Of a DNA stretch of 64,000 nucleotides, positions 24,304 through 36,120 are shown in pieces. The notes below the pieces were generated by a model. The model saw only the letters and a list, made by a program, of their open reading frames with translations. It made no database searches and was not told the origin of the DNA. A program made the position numbers and the translations under genes. Source of the DNA: Nyssa sinensis (taxonomy: Eukaryota > Streptophyta > Magnoliopsida > Cornales > Nyssaceae); contig VIRR01000512.1 in the NCBI GenBank assembly GCA_008638375.1, forward strand, positions 90,001 to 154,000. The letters are read 5' to 3'. Position 1 is the first letter of the stretch, and each line of letters starts with the position of its first letter.

Positions 24304-24937
24304 CTTGTGGAATTTTGATGATCATGGTATTATTAATATGAGTGCCTGGAGTTGTGATCTGTCACAACATCCATCTGATTCATTGATACTTCTAGACTTA
24401 TAGGTCGAAGTTCATGGAGGACATGATATATGTATAGAGCTCTAGTACTATCCAGCAGTTCGAAAGGGAAATGGACCTAGATGAGTACTTCTGAGGGTAT
24501 GCCGGGCCCTTTCTGTTTCAGCATCTATTATATTAATAGTCATATCATTTATTGATATTCTGATAGTGAACTCTCTGATTATTGATAGGCTTGCTATGCC
24601 TATATCTTGCTATACCTGTTTTGATTATCTGATGATGTATCCCTATTTATTGATACGCTTGATTGATGGTACATTTTGCTTACTGATATGCCTTGCAAGC
24701 CTATCATCTGATCCGATTTGGTTATTTATGATACCTTATGAATTGTGGCAGCTAAATATTGTATAGGTTAAGCCTCCATTGTTGAATTGGGACGTGCATG
24801 TTGGACCCTCAAGTCAATTCTATTGTTTCACATTTTTGGTGATTGGCTATTGTATTACCATATCTTTTGCTTGTCTTTGATTACACTTTTTCTGTACTGA
24901 TCCTAACCCATGGCAGAGTAAGGAAATTTACTTGCTA
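22774..24937 (+). mobile_element. Family A 5' LTR, part 2
   Basis: It resumes after the GATGT duplication. It carries hairpin modules at 23081, 23236 and 23379. The donor CTAAG|GTAAGTAAACCC is at 24011, followed by an AT microsatellite (24262-24301) and the GTCACAACATCCATCTGATT block. N2 interrupts it inside the predicted intron, so the acceptor lies in part 3. Confidence 0.88.
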
Positions 24938-25368
24938 TGTCACGACCCGAAACCCACCCTATGCGGATTACCGGATCGCGACCGCCACCCTTCGACCCGG
25001 AAGCCTTGGGGCGAGGCTCGTACATAAGCAACAATATCAGACAGTGATGCAACCTGTGGTTGTGGAAGCGTGAAAAACTTTTTTCTTTTCTTTTAAAAAT
25101 AAAACATCTGTCGCATATCCGCCTGATACTGCCACTCTTCATAGCGGTACACATAATATAATAATCAGAGCATAATGATAATAACTAAAGATTCTACATA
25201 GTACATATCCATGTGCCCCTCGGGCTTAAATACATAATTGTCCAAAAGTTACAACTACAAGAGTTTGACAAATGATGGGTCCTAATACTTCCAAAATATC
25301 TCCAGATCCTACTGGAGCTGCCAATCAGTGCTCCCCAAATTGAGCAAGGGTCCAACCATCATCGTCAC

Positions 25369-26368
25369 CTGAAAAATGTTGGGGAATGGGGTGAGCTTTG
25401 AGAAGCTCAATGAGTAATTCCTACATCTGTCATGGGTTTTCAATTGGTAGAGGTTTCGTATATGGGAGTTTATAAATTACTCAACTACCAATTGTTCGTA
25501 TACTTGAACATAGGAGATATGCATTCTTAAAACATGTAGCTTTGAAACATTCAAGGTATTCAAGCTAAAACTTACCTTTCCATAAAAGAGCATATGCATT
25601 TCAGAGCATGTAACTTAAAATCATGTAATTCAAGTTAAACAAACATTTCTTAAATAGAGTATATGCATTTCAAAGCATATAAACATGCATAATAGGAAAT
25701 GGGGGTAAAAAAAACCAGCTTCCATTTTCCATGCGTTACTTTAAAACATATAAACATTTCATAGTGAAAATAGGGGTAAAACCTACTTCCATTTTCAAAT
25801 CATTTGTCATCTTTTTTCTTTAATTAGGTGGAATCTGTTTCGAACCAGACTCCCGTTTTACGTATATGTGGAGATATCTCATTACCTGTGGGATTAAATC
25901 CTGCTACCAGGCATTACACATGACAGGTCAATTGAGTTCCGTATAATCCCAAAATCCTGACTATGTGTTGATGCACACAATAGGCCCATTGAGTTCCGTA
26001 CAACCCAAGACCTACCTATGTGCTTATTATTATCTTATAAAACATTTGTCATATGACTTCTTCATATTGATACTTTTCATGAGTATTTAAAACATGTAAC
26101 GTATAACTTTTGCAATGATGCTTCAATACTTGTAATAATCAAATTCAGAATATTTGAGGAAATCAGACATGCTAACTATTTTGAAAAGGAAACATTTACG
26201 AATATAAATATGTAAATAATCGTGGAGCATGTCATAGCATAATATTTAAGAAAACAGAAATCATGAATACTGAATTTGATATACCAATGCTGTAAATATC
26301 TTGAACTTAAAAACATCCGTTGAAATTCGTAGAGTTAAAGCCTCTACTTCAAATGCAAGATTACTCAC
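25369..26368 (-). other. Predicted LTR intron in N2 (1,000 nt)
   Basis: In sense, the donor ACCAAG|GTGAGTAATC is at 26368. The acceptor AACATTTTTCAG|GTGACG ends at 25369, preceded by TTGAGCTTCTCAAAGCTCA. Prediction only. Confidence 0.5.
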
Positions 26369-28421
26369 CTTGGTCCTTTAGGGTTAGTGCTAATAATGCG
26401 CTTTCCCACTTCCTTTGTAGTTCCTAAGAACAATTCATAAATAACCTCATTAACTTCACATTCACTTCAAACATCTCCTACTGATGCTTCTTAGCTTATG
26501 CTTAGATTGTATTAGATCCTAACACGATTTCATAAATTTCTTATGTACTCATTCTTAACCTATGACACATCTTAATGTATTAGGAATTAAATTTATTTTA
26601 TTTTATACTCTTCCAGGAGTTCCATTAACTTTAATTTAATTTATTTACTTCACATGTTCACATGTCGTATCTTCTAGTATCGTATTTCGTCGTACTTGTC
26701 TTAGTTTAATATTTCGGCAATACTTTAGTTTATAATCATCTGACAGATGCTATTCATCAAATTTTATGTCTTTTTATTTTAGACATTTCTTTTGGTCAGA
26801 TAGACTCTACCATTGAGTCCGGAGCGTCGAAGAAAGTCGGTTTAGGCTTTGTTATAATTTAATTCGGACTGTTATATGTAAAAGGGTAAAATGATCATTT
26901 ATCATTTTACGTGTCATATTTTTTCGTACTTCGTTTCGTAATTTGGACCTGACCATTGAATCCGGAATGTCAAAGAAAGTCAATTTAGACATTCTCTGAT
27001 TTCATTTTGGCTTTAAGGGTGCTAGGGGTATTTTGATCATTTTACCCCTTTACTTGTCTTTATTTTTCAGGACCCCATCTCGGGTCGTGGACCTCACCAT
27101 TGGACTCAGAAGGTCCGAGATAGTAAGAATACACTAATAACTTGTAAATTTTGGTCAAGGGGTATTTTGGTCATTTACCCCTTACGTGTCTTTATTTTTC
27201 GGGCCCTGTCTCGTAAAACGGACCCTACCATTGGCTTCAGAATATCTGAAATAATAAGGATACACTATTCATATGTTTAATTTGGACTTTATTTGCCTTA
27301 TTTATGACGCAGGGGTAAAATAGTAAATTTACCTCATTTATTAAATAATTATTTAATTATTTAAATATTTTTCTAGGGGTATACTTGTATAATTTTTTCA
27401 AAAATTGGGCCATAGTGTAAATCCGTAGAACAGTTGGGGTCAAAATATAATTTTCATAAGTTTCGGTCTGAACTAGTTGGTTCAGTCTGCCCTTAAGTGA
27501 ACCGGTCTGGTTTCTATGTGAACCAACCGGTTTGGTCGGTTAATACGTAAGGCTGTCGTTATGATGACGTTAGCCCTAACGTTTTAAAAATTAAAACCCA
27601 TCCAAAATGGCGTCGTCCCACTTAATACGGTGGCCCTTCCGTCTTTTAACACGTGTCTCGAGTCAACCCATCCAACTCGGTTTTAAAACGACGAGTCGAC
27701 TCAGCGTCGTTTTTCCCAACGATACCACGACTGTTGCCCTAATTTCTGAAGTTAAAAAGCTTCAATTTCGTGCGTTTTGGTTCAACGATTTCTCTCTGTT
27801 TTTAATCCAAACCCTTCCCAAGTCGTTAAGGACTGGTTTGGCATTCATTTGAGAGTTCAAGACTGCTTCATGTGTTTGGTTTTGGGTTTGATAATCCAAA
27901 CTTGTGTCTCGGTCGTATATGCCCATTTTTGAGCCAAACTCGATGGGGTTTGTTCTGATTTGCTCCATTTTTCATAAGGTTGAAATCCCTAATCACAAAA
28001 GTGGTTTTAACAATGTGTTTAAAGGTTTGGGTTTCAAAGCCGTAACCTGCAACTCGGTTGTTGGGGGTTGCTTCCTAAGATTTTCAGTCGCGGACATGTC
28101 TTTTGGGGATGCTCTTGGGGTCTACTTTCAGTATCTATAAACCAAATTTGGTTTGGTTTCCATTGGATCAGACCTGCTATAAGCAAGGTCTCCAATGGCT
28201 ACCTTGTGTACGGCTGTGTTTCTGAGTTGTTTTAGGTTGAATTTTTCATGCTTATTCATGTTTATTTACTTTAAACTTCATTCATACAAAAATCAGAAGC
28301 TAAAACAGTTCATTCATATGAAAATTCTTAGAGAGAGAAACCAAGGTGTTTTGTGGGTTTACCTCTAACAGTGACTCTCTCTCTCTTCTTCCTTCTTCCT
28401 CCGAGACCTCCTTTTTCTCTT

Positions 28422-28462
<41 letters not shown>

Positions 28463-28666
28463 TTCTCTCTTTTTGTGTGATGGAATGGTGTTGGGGGCAA
28501 GTGTATAAAATTATGTGTATACATGCATATAAGCCCATGCTTGATCATGGTACTTTCTGATTTCCCTACCAACTTGGTTAACTTGTGGCAGCTTCTTTTC
28601 TCAGATTTCTACTGTTTTGGGGCAGGCCTTTAATGGCCGGTTGTGTGTGTGTGTTTGTTTTGTATT

Positions 28667-28669
<3 letters not shown>

Positions 28670-28720
<51 letters not shown>

Positions 28721-28910
28721 ATAATTCACACATAGTAATATACTATGGTCACTCATACACACTTGTACTCATTGGGCCATTGCATGTCCTCATACACATA
28801 TCTATATATATATATATAATTTCATATATATATATATATATATACACATATATATACATATTCATTTACACCATTCTTATTATTATTATGATTATTATTA
28901 TTATCAATAC

Positions 28911-28943
<33 letters not shown>

Positions 28944-28952
28944 ATTATTGTA

Positions 28953-29005
<53 letters not shown>
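28670..29005. repeat. AT and ATT microsatellites in N2
   Basis: (AT)n at about 28671-28716 and 28805-28855 is followed by (ATT)n, nearly continuous from 28877 to 29005. These account for the long low-complexity translations here; no gene is present. Confidence 0.95.
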
Positions 29006-29006
<1 letters not shown>

Positions 29007-29150
29007 CTCCCTTTAAATTCTCATATTATAATAATTAATTACTTTAAAATTAATTATTTCCTTAAGTGTATAACTTTTACACTAATCTCTCGTTATCTCG
29101 TAAAACGTGCCTCATTACCTGACATTCTCGGGTCGGGGTATTACATGCTA

Positions 29151-29612
29151 AGCTAAGTTAGCCCACTCCATATTTATATCTATTTTTCAAGTAGCTCTAC
29201 AAGAGAAGGAACAAAATAGGGTGAATGGGGCAACTAGTAAAGCTAATGGCGAGCCCGTGAACAATATTGACTATGTGAAGTCCAAGTTATGATTTGAATG
29301 CGTACTCTGTAAGGCTGATCAGGTAAAAGGTATTTGTGATATTGTATCATTGATAAAGATGATAAATTTGATTAGTGAATCATGGTGAACAAAATGGTAC
29401 TTGGAGATATTTGATTGATGGTTGTTAGAGTTGGGTTTATGATCAGATGAATTGCATTCCGTGTAGCTTTCGCATTAAATGTTTTAATGATCTTTGATTT
29501 ATTGATGTGATTCATCATTCTATGCGATTCATTTGATTCTATACAGCCTGTCTGAGTGACAATGTCGGTCACCAACCCCTAATTCGCGTAAGGTGAGTTT
29601 TGGGTCGTAACA
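29151..29612 (+). mobile_element. Family A 5' LTR, part 3 (LTR end)
   Basis: After the TGCTA duplication the LTR runs through GCTAAGTTAGCCCA, the acceptor TATTTTTCAAG (29191) and GGCAACTAGT, and ends TTTTGGGTCGTAACA at 29612. The primer binding site follows, so this is a 5' LTR on plus. Net predicted intron length in A is about 968 nt once N2 is removed. Confidence 0.85.
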
Positions 29613-29736
29613 GAGTGGTATAAGAACAAAGGTTAATGATCTTTGGGGGAAGTGATTGAAGTTGATGTTTCTTGGATGACTAAGATGACCAATAATTCTC
29701 GGGCGACAATAGTAGGCTTATGAGCGAAGTTGATGA
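29613..29736 (+). other. Start of A internal region with decayed primer binding site
   Basis: TGGTATAAGAAC at 29616-29627 matches 10 of 12 bases of TGGTATCAGAGC, the usual plant site for initiator tRNA-Met, with a 3-nt spacer after the LTR. The intact site of element C has the same 3-nt spacer. The rest is non-coding and is broken at 29736 by N6. Confidence 0.75.
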
Positions 29737-32700
29737 TGTCACGCCCCGAATCCCAGCGAACTCGAGGCGCGAGTAACGAGACAAAGGAAAATAAAACAAT
29801 AAAGAAATAAAAGATAATAATAACATTCTCATACATTCTGTACACTGTTCTGATACATACATAGGTCTGGTCCACTTGCTTACAACATGTAAAATGAAAT
29901 AAGGTCTTGGGCTTATGCCCTTATACAATATCAAAAACAAACGCCTCTCGGGCCTAACACAGCCCCTAGTCAGATCATCTCCACGTCTCGTACTGCTGGG
30001 ACATCATCTGAAATGTTGCCCCACTAAAGGGGTCAGCTCAACATGCTGGTACAATATAATGCTAATACAAGAAACAAAACCAAGGTCGTGGCATGTGCAA
30101 GTGTACAGTCATTTCTATATGGCATTCGATATTATGATGACAAGATGTGAACAATGTATAGTATATAAGCAGTATGCGTGACACACCCATGCAACTCTAT
30201 GCCCACCCATGTCTCATGATACGGTCCTTCCCCGTCGGCATGAGTACCTTGTATGTCTCGCTTCACGGTCCAGAACCCGTCAGGCTGGCAAGTACCTATT
30301 GGCCGATTTTGGGTTTTTCACCACAGGATCTGCACCCTCATAATGCAAAGCACCAAGTGCTTACCCACGCCATGTCCAAAGAATTTCACTATGCCAATAT
30401 GCTCTGATCTCATCATGTCATGACACATCTCATTCATACATAAAGCATGCCTCCAAGTACACAGTTCGTAATATCAACAGTTCCTCAAAGCATATTATTC
30501 ACACAATACACTAGCACATACAGTATATCCATAATCATCATACAACTCAGCAAGATAGTACGTAGCACATAAACATGTGAACACTCAAGCAACATGTGAA
30601 CAATCAATACAGCGAAGCAAGTACTCCTAATCTCAATTCTATTTCTCACTTAGAACAATATATCGTACCTGGTAATCGATCTCAAACCGGAAAAGTATAC
30701 TCGTAGTAAAGTGGAACCACCGTAAGAGTACCGAAGGTCAGGTCACCTTCTCTTTGCCTTTCCGTGTCCCTAAAATTCATAACACGAAACTCAGTTTAAT
30801 TGTCACTTGAATTATGCTATTCATCAAATTTTATGTCTTTAATTCATAAGTTTATATTTTACTAAATTAGACTCTACCATTGAGTCCGGAGCGTCAAAGG
30901 AAATAAGTTTAGGCTTTCGTAGAATTCAATTCGGACACCTGGGTTCAAAAGGGCAAAACAGTCATTTTGCACTTTACACGTGTCCTTACATTTCGTGACC
31001 TCTTTTCACAAATCAGACTCTACGGTTGAGTCCGGAATGTTCGAGATAATAAAGTTTCACTATTTGTTTACCTAATTCAGAGTTCGTTTGACTGTACTTT
31101 AATTCAGGGGCATTTTGGTAATTTTACATGTCATTACGGGTCTCTTATTTTTTGGGACCCCGTCTCGTAAAACGGACCTCGCCATTGGCCTCAGAATGGC
31201 CGAGATAGTCAAAATACACTAATGACTTGTCCCATTTGGACTCCGGGTTATTTTTGAATATTTAAATAATTAAATCAATTTAATTAATTAATTAATTAAT
31301 TAATTTAATTAATAATTTATTAATATTTTATTCAGGAGGGTCAAATCAGAATTATTAATAGTTGGGAGGGTCAATTTATAATTTCTGTAAGTTTTGGGTT
31401 AATTTTCAATTATCAAAAGTTCAAGGGCAGAATTGCAAATTTGAAAACCTTTATTCCATATTCGGACAGCCAAACAAGGATTAGCCTAAAACAGGGATAA
31501 GATATCCCTGTTCTTATTTATTTCAGATTCTTAATTTCATACATCCACAACCAAACACCCCCTTTAAATCTTTTAATTTAAAACATATGGCGACACGTGG
31601 CAGGGGCAGCCCACACCCGCCCGAACCGGACCCGAACCGAGCCGACCCGACCCGGAGCAGACCCCCCCCTTCTTCCCCGATTTTCCGGTGACACCCAGTA
31701 GGGTTCCGGCGTCTCCTCCGGCGCCGGCGACCAATTTCCGGCAGCTTTTTCATGTTTTCAAAATGCCATCTTTTAGAGTTTTTCAAGTAGGTTTCACTCC
31801 CATCTCCCATTTTCAGTTTAGACCAACGGATTTTCACGAAATAGGGCTCAAAGGCCCATGGCCGAATCTCCGGCCAGCTGAACATCTTCAATTTTTCACT
31901 CGGTTATTCACGGTTTTCCATCATTTCTTTCTCATTTCATTTTCTGCACTTATTAGGGTTATTTCTATCTCACTAGATTCAAGTTTTGTACATAAAATGC
32001 CAATCTAACCCCCCCATGACCGTGACCTGTAAACCCTTTTTTCTCCCTCATTTTTCAACCATTTTCTTTCATTCTTTTTGCAAAACAATCCTCATAACAT
32101 ACACTTTAAAACCCTATATATCAAATAAATCATCATGCCTCAAAAAAAATAAAACAGAAAGGTTGCACTTACGGATTTTCTGAGCTTTCTCTCTCTAGCC
32201 GTGCCTTCTTTCACCCTCTTGCTCCAAACCCAAACCAAGCTTCAAACCCTCTCTCATAGCTCTATTTTCTCTTCCTATTTTCTGTTTCTTTCCTTCTCTT
32301 TTCTCTTCTTCCCACCCGAGACCACCTTATGCATCACACTCAATCTCACACGTCTCTCTCCCTCTGACCTCTATCACTCTATATCAGCCACCTCCCTTCC
32401 CCCAAAATGCAGCTTTGCATTTAATGCAAAGCTGCTCTACTCTAGCATATATATATATATATAGATAGCTCACTTCTCTCACACACTAGACACACACCAA
32501 ACATACACACCCAGCCGACACTACACCTCACACACTCTGCCAAATGCACCCTCCCACACATCCATATATACATGCCCATATACATGCACACATTACACAA
32601 TTAATTCAATATATATATATATATGTATATATCCATGTATATATATATATATATCATGCACATCATATACATACTTCCACCCATCACAATAATAATAATA

Positions 32701-32799
32701 ATAATAAGAATAATAATAATAATAATAATAGCAAAAATTTTTAATTAACCAAGAACAATAAAAATAAAAAATTTTTTTTTTTTTTTTCATGTCATAACA
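29737..32799 (-). mobile_element. Solo LTR N6 (3,063 bp), target duplication GATGA
   Basis: Plus-strand ends are TGTCACGCCCCG and GTCATAACA, with GATGA at 29732-29736 and 32800-32804. Sense is minus. It is the same family as N7. In sense it carries an AAT tract, a perfect hairpin (32409-32435), a GC-rich GGGTCGGGTCGG tract near 31616-31660, CACGTG at 31594, hairpin modules near 30870-31200, and a TATA-like motif at 30818-30837. A predicted intron of 661 nt runs from donor CAG|GTACGATA (30668) to acceptor CAACATTTCAG|ATGATG (30008). Confidence 0.93.
32409..32435 (-). other. Perfect 12-bp-arm hairpin in N6 U3
   Basis: GCAGCTTTGCAT and ATGCAAAGCTGC are separated by TTA. N7 has the counterpart at 54882-54904, with both arms changed in a matching way. 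Confidence 0.7.
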
Positions 32800-32804
32800 G
32801 ATGA

Positions 32805-35540
32805 TTTCAATAATTCGAGGATTATATCAGAGTTTTAGCTTAATGATTGTTTAGGAAAGATCGTACCAACATTGGATTTGAGGATTGGATGATTTATACA
32901 ATTGAATGATTGGTGACTTTTGGAGGACGATAGCATGTTTAGATACTAAGGTTAAGGGTCTTTGGGTAAGACTATGCTATGATTGAATTTGATGATTCTT
33001 GGATGATTGAGATAATAAAATAAATAGTGACTTTTGGGAGATAGTAGTATGCTTAAGGGCAGAGGTTAAGGATCCTAGGGAAGAATCATACCAGTGTCGA
33101 GGTTGATGACTTTTAAGTCATTAGACTATAAATTGATCAGTGAATTGGGGGAAACTATCATTTGAACAAGGGCAATGATTAATGCTCTTTTGGAAGATAT
33201 AGGGTGACATAGAGTTAAGATTGTGCAATCTTGGAAAGTCGGTGGATTGGACAATAAATCTGTATAAGATATAGTCTAAGAAAGACTTAATGAATAGTAA
33301 CATGAAGTGTTTGAGACTTCAAATGGATGACATATCAAAAATATGAGGATTCTTAAGTGAGTCATAGATAAGCCCATATAGGGTAAAGACAAATAGATCC
33401 TTGAGAGGAAAATACTGATTGAACGAGACTATCAAAGTGAACACTATGAAATATGATGGTTCTAAAAGGAGACTGACACGTGATGAATGATCACTGGGGG
33501 AAAATTCGATGGATCTTGTTGATCTAGGTGACAATATGACCCAATTGTGGGTGCTACTTTATTGAGTTAACTAAATCTCTTTCAAAAGGTAAATGATTGA
33601 TGACTCTGAATGACTTTTGAGGATCAATATTATCTGACAATTAAAGAGACAAAAATTGTGGCATAATGTCTTGAAAACTGGCAAGGACAATGACTATGAT
33701 AAAGTGATACATAATTCTTTGAGATACTACGAGAACAATCGTGATTAAGGTAGAAAGTAAGAATAACTAAACCTGTAATACTAAGGAAGTTGAGAACTTC
33801 CATGGTGGGAAAAACTTGACATGATCTTGATAAACTTTAAATGTCAAATGTAACGATAAAATGATGAAATAACTAATTGATTTAAACAATCCTAAAATAT
33901 GATATGAAGTCTAGAATGGACAAGATTGTGAATAACAGTACTTACAAATGAATAAGTGCTAGTATGCTATTAAATTTTTGGTTATGGATGAGACTAATCA
34001 CCTCACTGTGTTGCTCTGAAGTCACAAAATGTACAAGGAACTCCCTATATAGTTGAATAAATTCTCTAGGAGAATAAATTTGGAAAAATTGAATAATGAT
34101 TGTGGAGAAAAACGTAACATATGATGAAAAATGAAATATGATGGGTATGAAAAATTAGACACGAAATAACCTTTTGAGCAAAAGGTAAGGGAAACCAAAA
34201 TAATGGCTATAAATTGAAAAAGTCACAATGACTTTGAGATTTGAACTGATCAAACGATGTGGGAGGTTCAAGGTGGACCAAATATGATCTTACAATTAAG
34301 AACACTTTCAAAAGTAGACTTTCATATGAAGAATTGATGACTGGGATAAAAGACTATCTTAGAAATTTTTAATAAGTCTATCAAGACCTAAAGAAGAAAT
34401 GAACTAAGTGTATGTACTATACTTTAATCTATAAAGGAATGAGATATCAAAATCTGTGGAGAGCTTAATTGCGAGCAAAGGACAAAAAGGTATTCGTACC
34501 TATCCGTAATTTAAAAGAAATGAAAGAACTAAATTCCTCAACCTATCTAATTCATAGAAAGATGAGCACACAGGTATATAGCGCTGAAAATACCAAAGGG
34601 AAATATGATAATTGCAATAATCAAATAAAGTCTGGTAGACAAAAAGATATTTATATGGGTGACGTTGCAAATCACACAACTGAACGCATGTAGTAAATCT
34701 GGGACCAGATTCATGACAAAAACAAATATAGGAGGAGAAATTGGAAGGACAGTTGTGTATAAGCTTCCAACAGATAAAAATCCAAACCTTTTCTTCCAGA
34801 TTATTATCCTAAACCTTCAGCTAAATTCAAGTGGAATAATGTAAATCCATCAAGGACTTTGTCCTTAGTAAAACCTAAAGTATTTGAATGAAAAGCCCAA
34901 TACACTCTAAACGATGGATAGAAGTGGTGTAGTCTAGTTACACCGTTGACTTCCTATGACCATTACCAAAGAAACAGATAAAAAAGAAAAGATCAAGGTA
35001 CTAGATACCTTTACCTGGCCAATAATGCGCCATACGACGCTAACGGAAGTTGAGAGACCATGAACAGTAAGGTAATCACAACCTAGTACCAAATGAGATG
35101 AATATAACGACTAGACATGAAACTAGTCAAGATACTGGTAAAAAAGGGAAATAGTCAAGTTACTGAAAAGATGACTCAGGGTGAGTAAGGAAAGTAATAA
35201 ACCCTAGCCATAGATCTAAGAACTAAAGAAATACGCATGGGGATGTTAATACTAAAATTTAGAGACAATGAGTTAAAAGCCCCGACGAAGTTAAAAGGTC
35301 AAACCCTTGACTTTCAAAATTCACTATTGAATTAAAACAAAGACGATTACAAAGAACTGTGAACCTTATGTAAAGAAATCTTTTTGCTTGAGAATATATA
35401 GTATCTGAATACTAGAAAGAAGTCCAAGAGACAGATTAAAAAGGAACTATGATAATGAAATTGACATTATGAGATAATAGAGCTTCCAAGATATGGACAT
35501 TCGAGTTTTGGGGACAAAACTCAATTTAAGGGAGGTAGAA
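32805..35540 (+). other. Non-coding internal region with polypurine tract
   Basis: About 2.7 kb of A-rich sequence continues from 29736 after N6. No gag, protease, reverse transcriptase or integrase motif is seen in any frame; the longest ORF (34469-34693, 74 residues) has no recognisable features. It ends with CTCAATTTAAGGGAGGTAGAA at about 35520-35540, a polypurine tract. A conserved stretch GAGTTTTGGGGACAAAACTC lies just upstream and is shared with element C and with 61339-61377. This suggests a non-autonomous element mobilised in trans. Confidence 0.75.
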
Positions 35541-35854
35541 TGTAACACCCCAACCCAAATAAATTGGACTAATTCCAGAAATGCCCAAACAGAGCCAAAT
35601 AATAATACCGAGGGAAACTGAGCCAACCAATGTAACACCCAAATAGACCTGGGCTATCACAATGATTTATGTACAGTAATGGACACGTAGTTTGAGACAA
35701 ACAGTACAGTTAACAAATTTAATAAACATATGATATTTGAGTACACGATGAATAAATTCAGGCAATCCCGAGTACCCCGGGGCTACCTATACAAGAAACC
35801 GAGTTACACAAAAAAATGTGTATGCAGACACGTACATGCGTGAATATGTCTATA

Positions 35855-35887
<33 letters not shown>

Positions 35888-36082
35888 GTGGGAATGCACA
35901 TATATATATATATATAATAAAATGTAAAATATATATATATATATGCATGTGCTGTGAAAGTATATATAACCTACAAAGCAATAAAAGCAAAATATAAATA
36001 GGGGAAGGGAGTTACAGATCTAGAAAACCAAACAGAAAAGGAAAATGAAAAGAAAGAGAGAGAGAGAGAGAGAGACAGAGAG

Positions 36083-36120
<38 letters not shown>

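Larger units (their letters stand above)
24938..29145 (-). mobile_element. Solo LTR N2 (4,208 bp), target duplication TGCTA
   Basis: Plus-strand ends are TGTCACGACCCG and GGGGTATTACA, with TGCTA at 24933-24937 and 29146-29150. Sense is minus. It is related to N1 and N3 but diverged. It has a predicted intron at 25369-26368, a TATA-like motif at 26751-26770, a decayed TGACGT pair at 27554-27572, and CACGTG at 27650. U3 ends in microsatellites at 28430-29005. No coding ORF is supported. Confidence 0.95.

Noticed and set aside
28585..28944. A 119-residue ORF rich in Ile and Tyr
   Set aside because: It is translated AT and ATT microsatellite DNA.
31523..31891. A 122-residue ORF in N6 with an Arg run
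   Set aside because: It comes from a GC-rich promoter-like tract (GGGTCGG repeats and a CTC/GAG run). The relative N7 does not keep the frame.
34469..34693. A 74-residue ORF in the internal region, considered as a gag remnant
   Set aside because: No zinc knuckle or gag-like pattern is visible and flanking frames are closed; composition matches the surrounding A-rich non-coding DNA.
35631..35640. A second TGTAACACCC, 90 bp inside LTR G, as a separate nested LTR start
   Set aside because: No target duplication was found: ACCAA precedes it and CTAAG follows the only candidate end at 61323. The start at 35541 is favoured because a polypurine tract precedes it directly.
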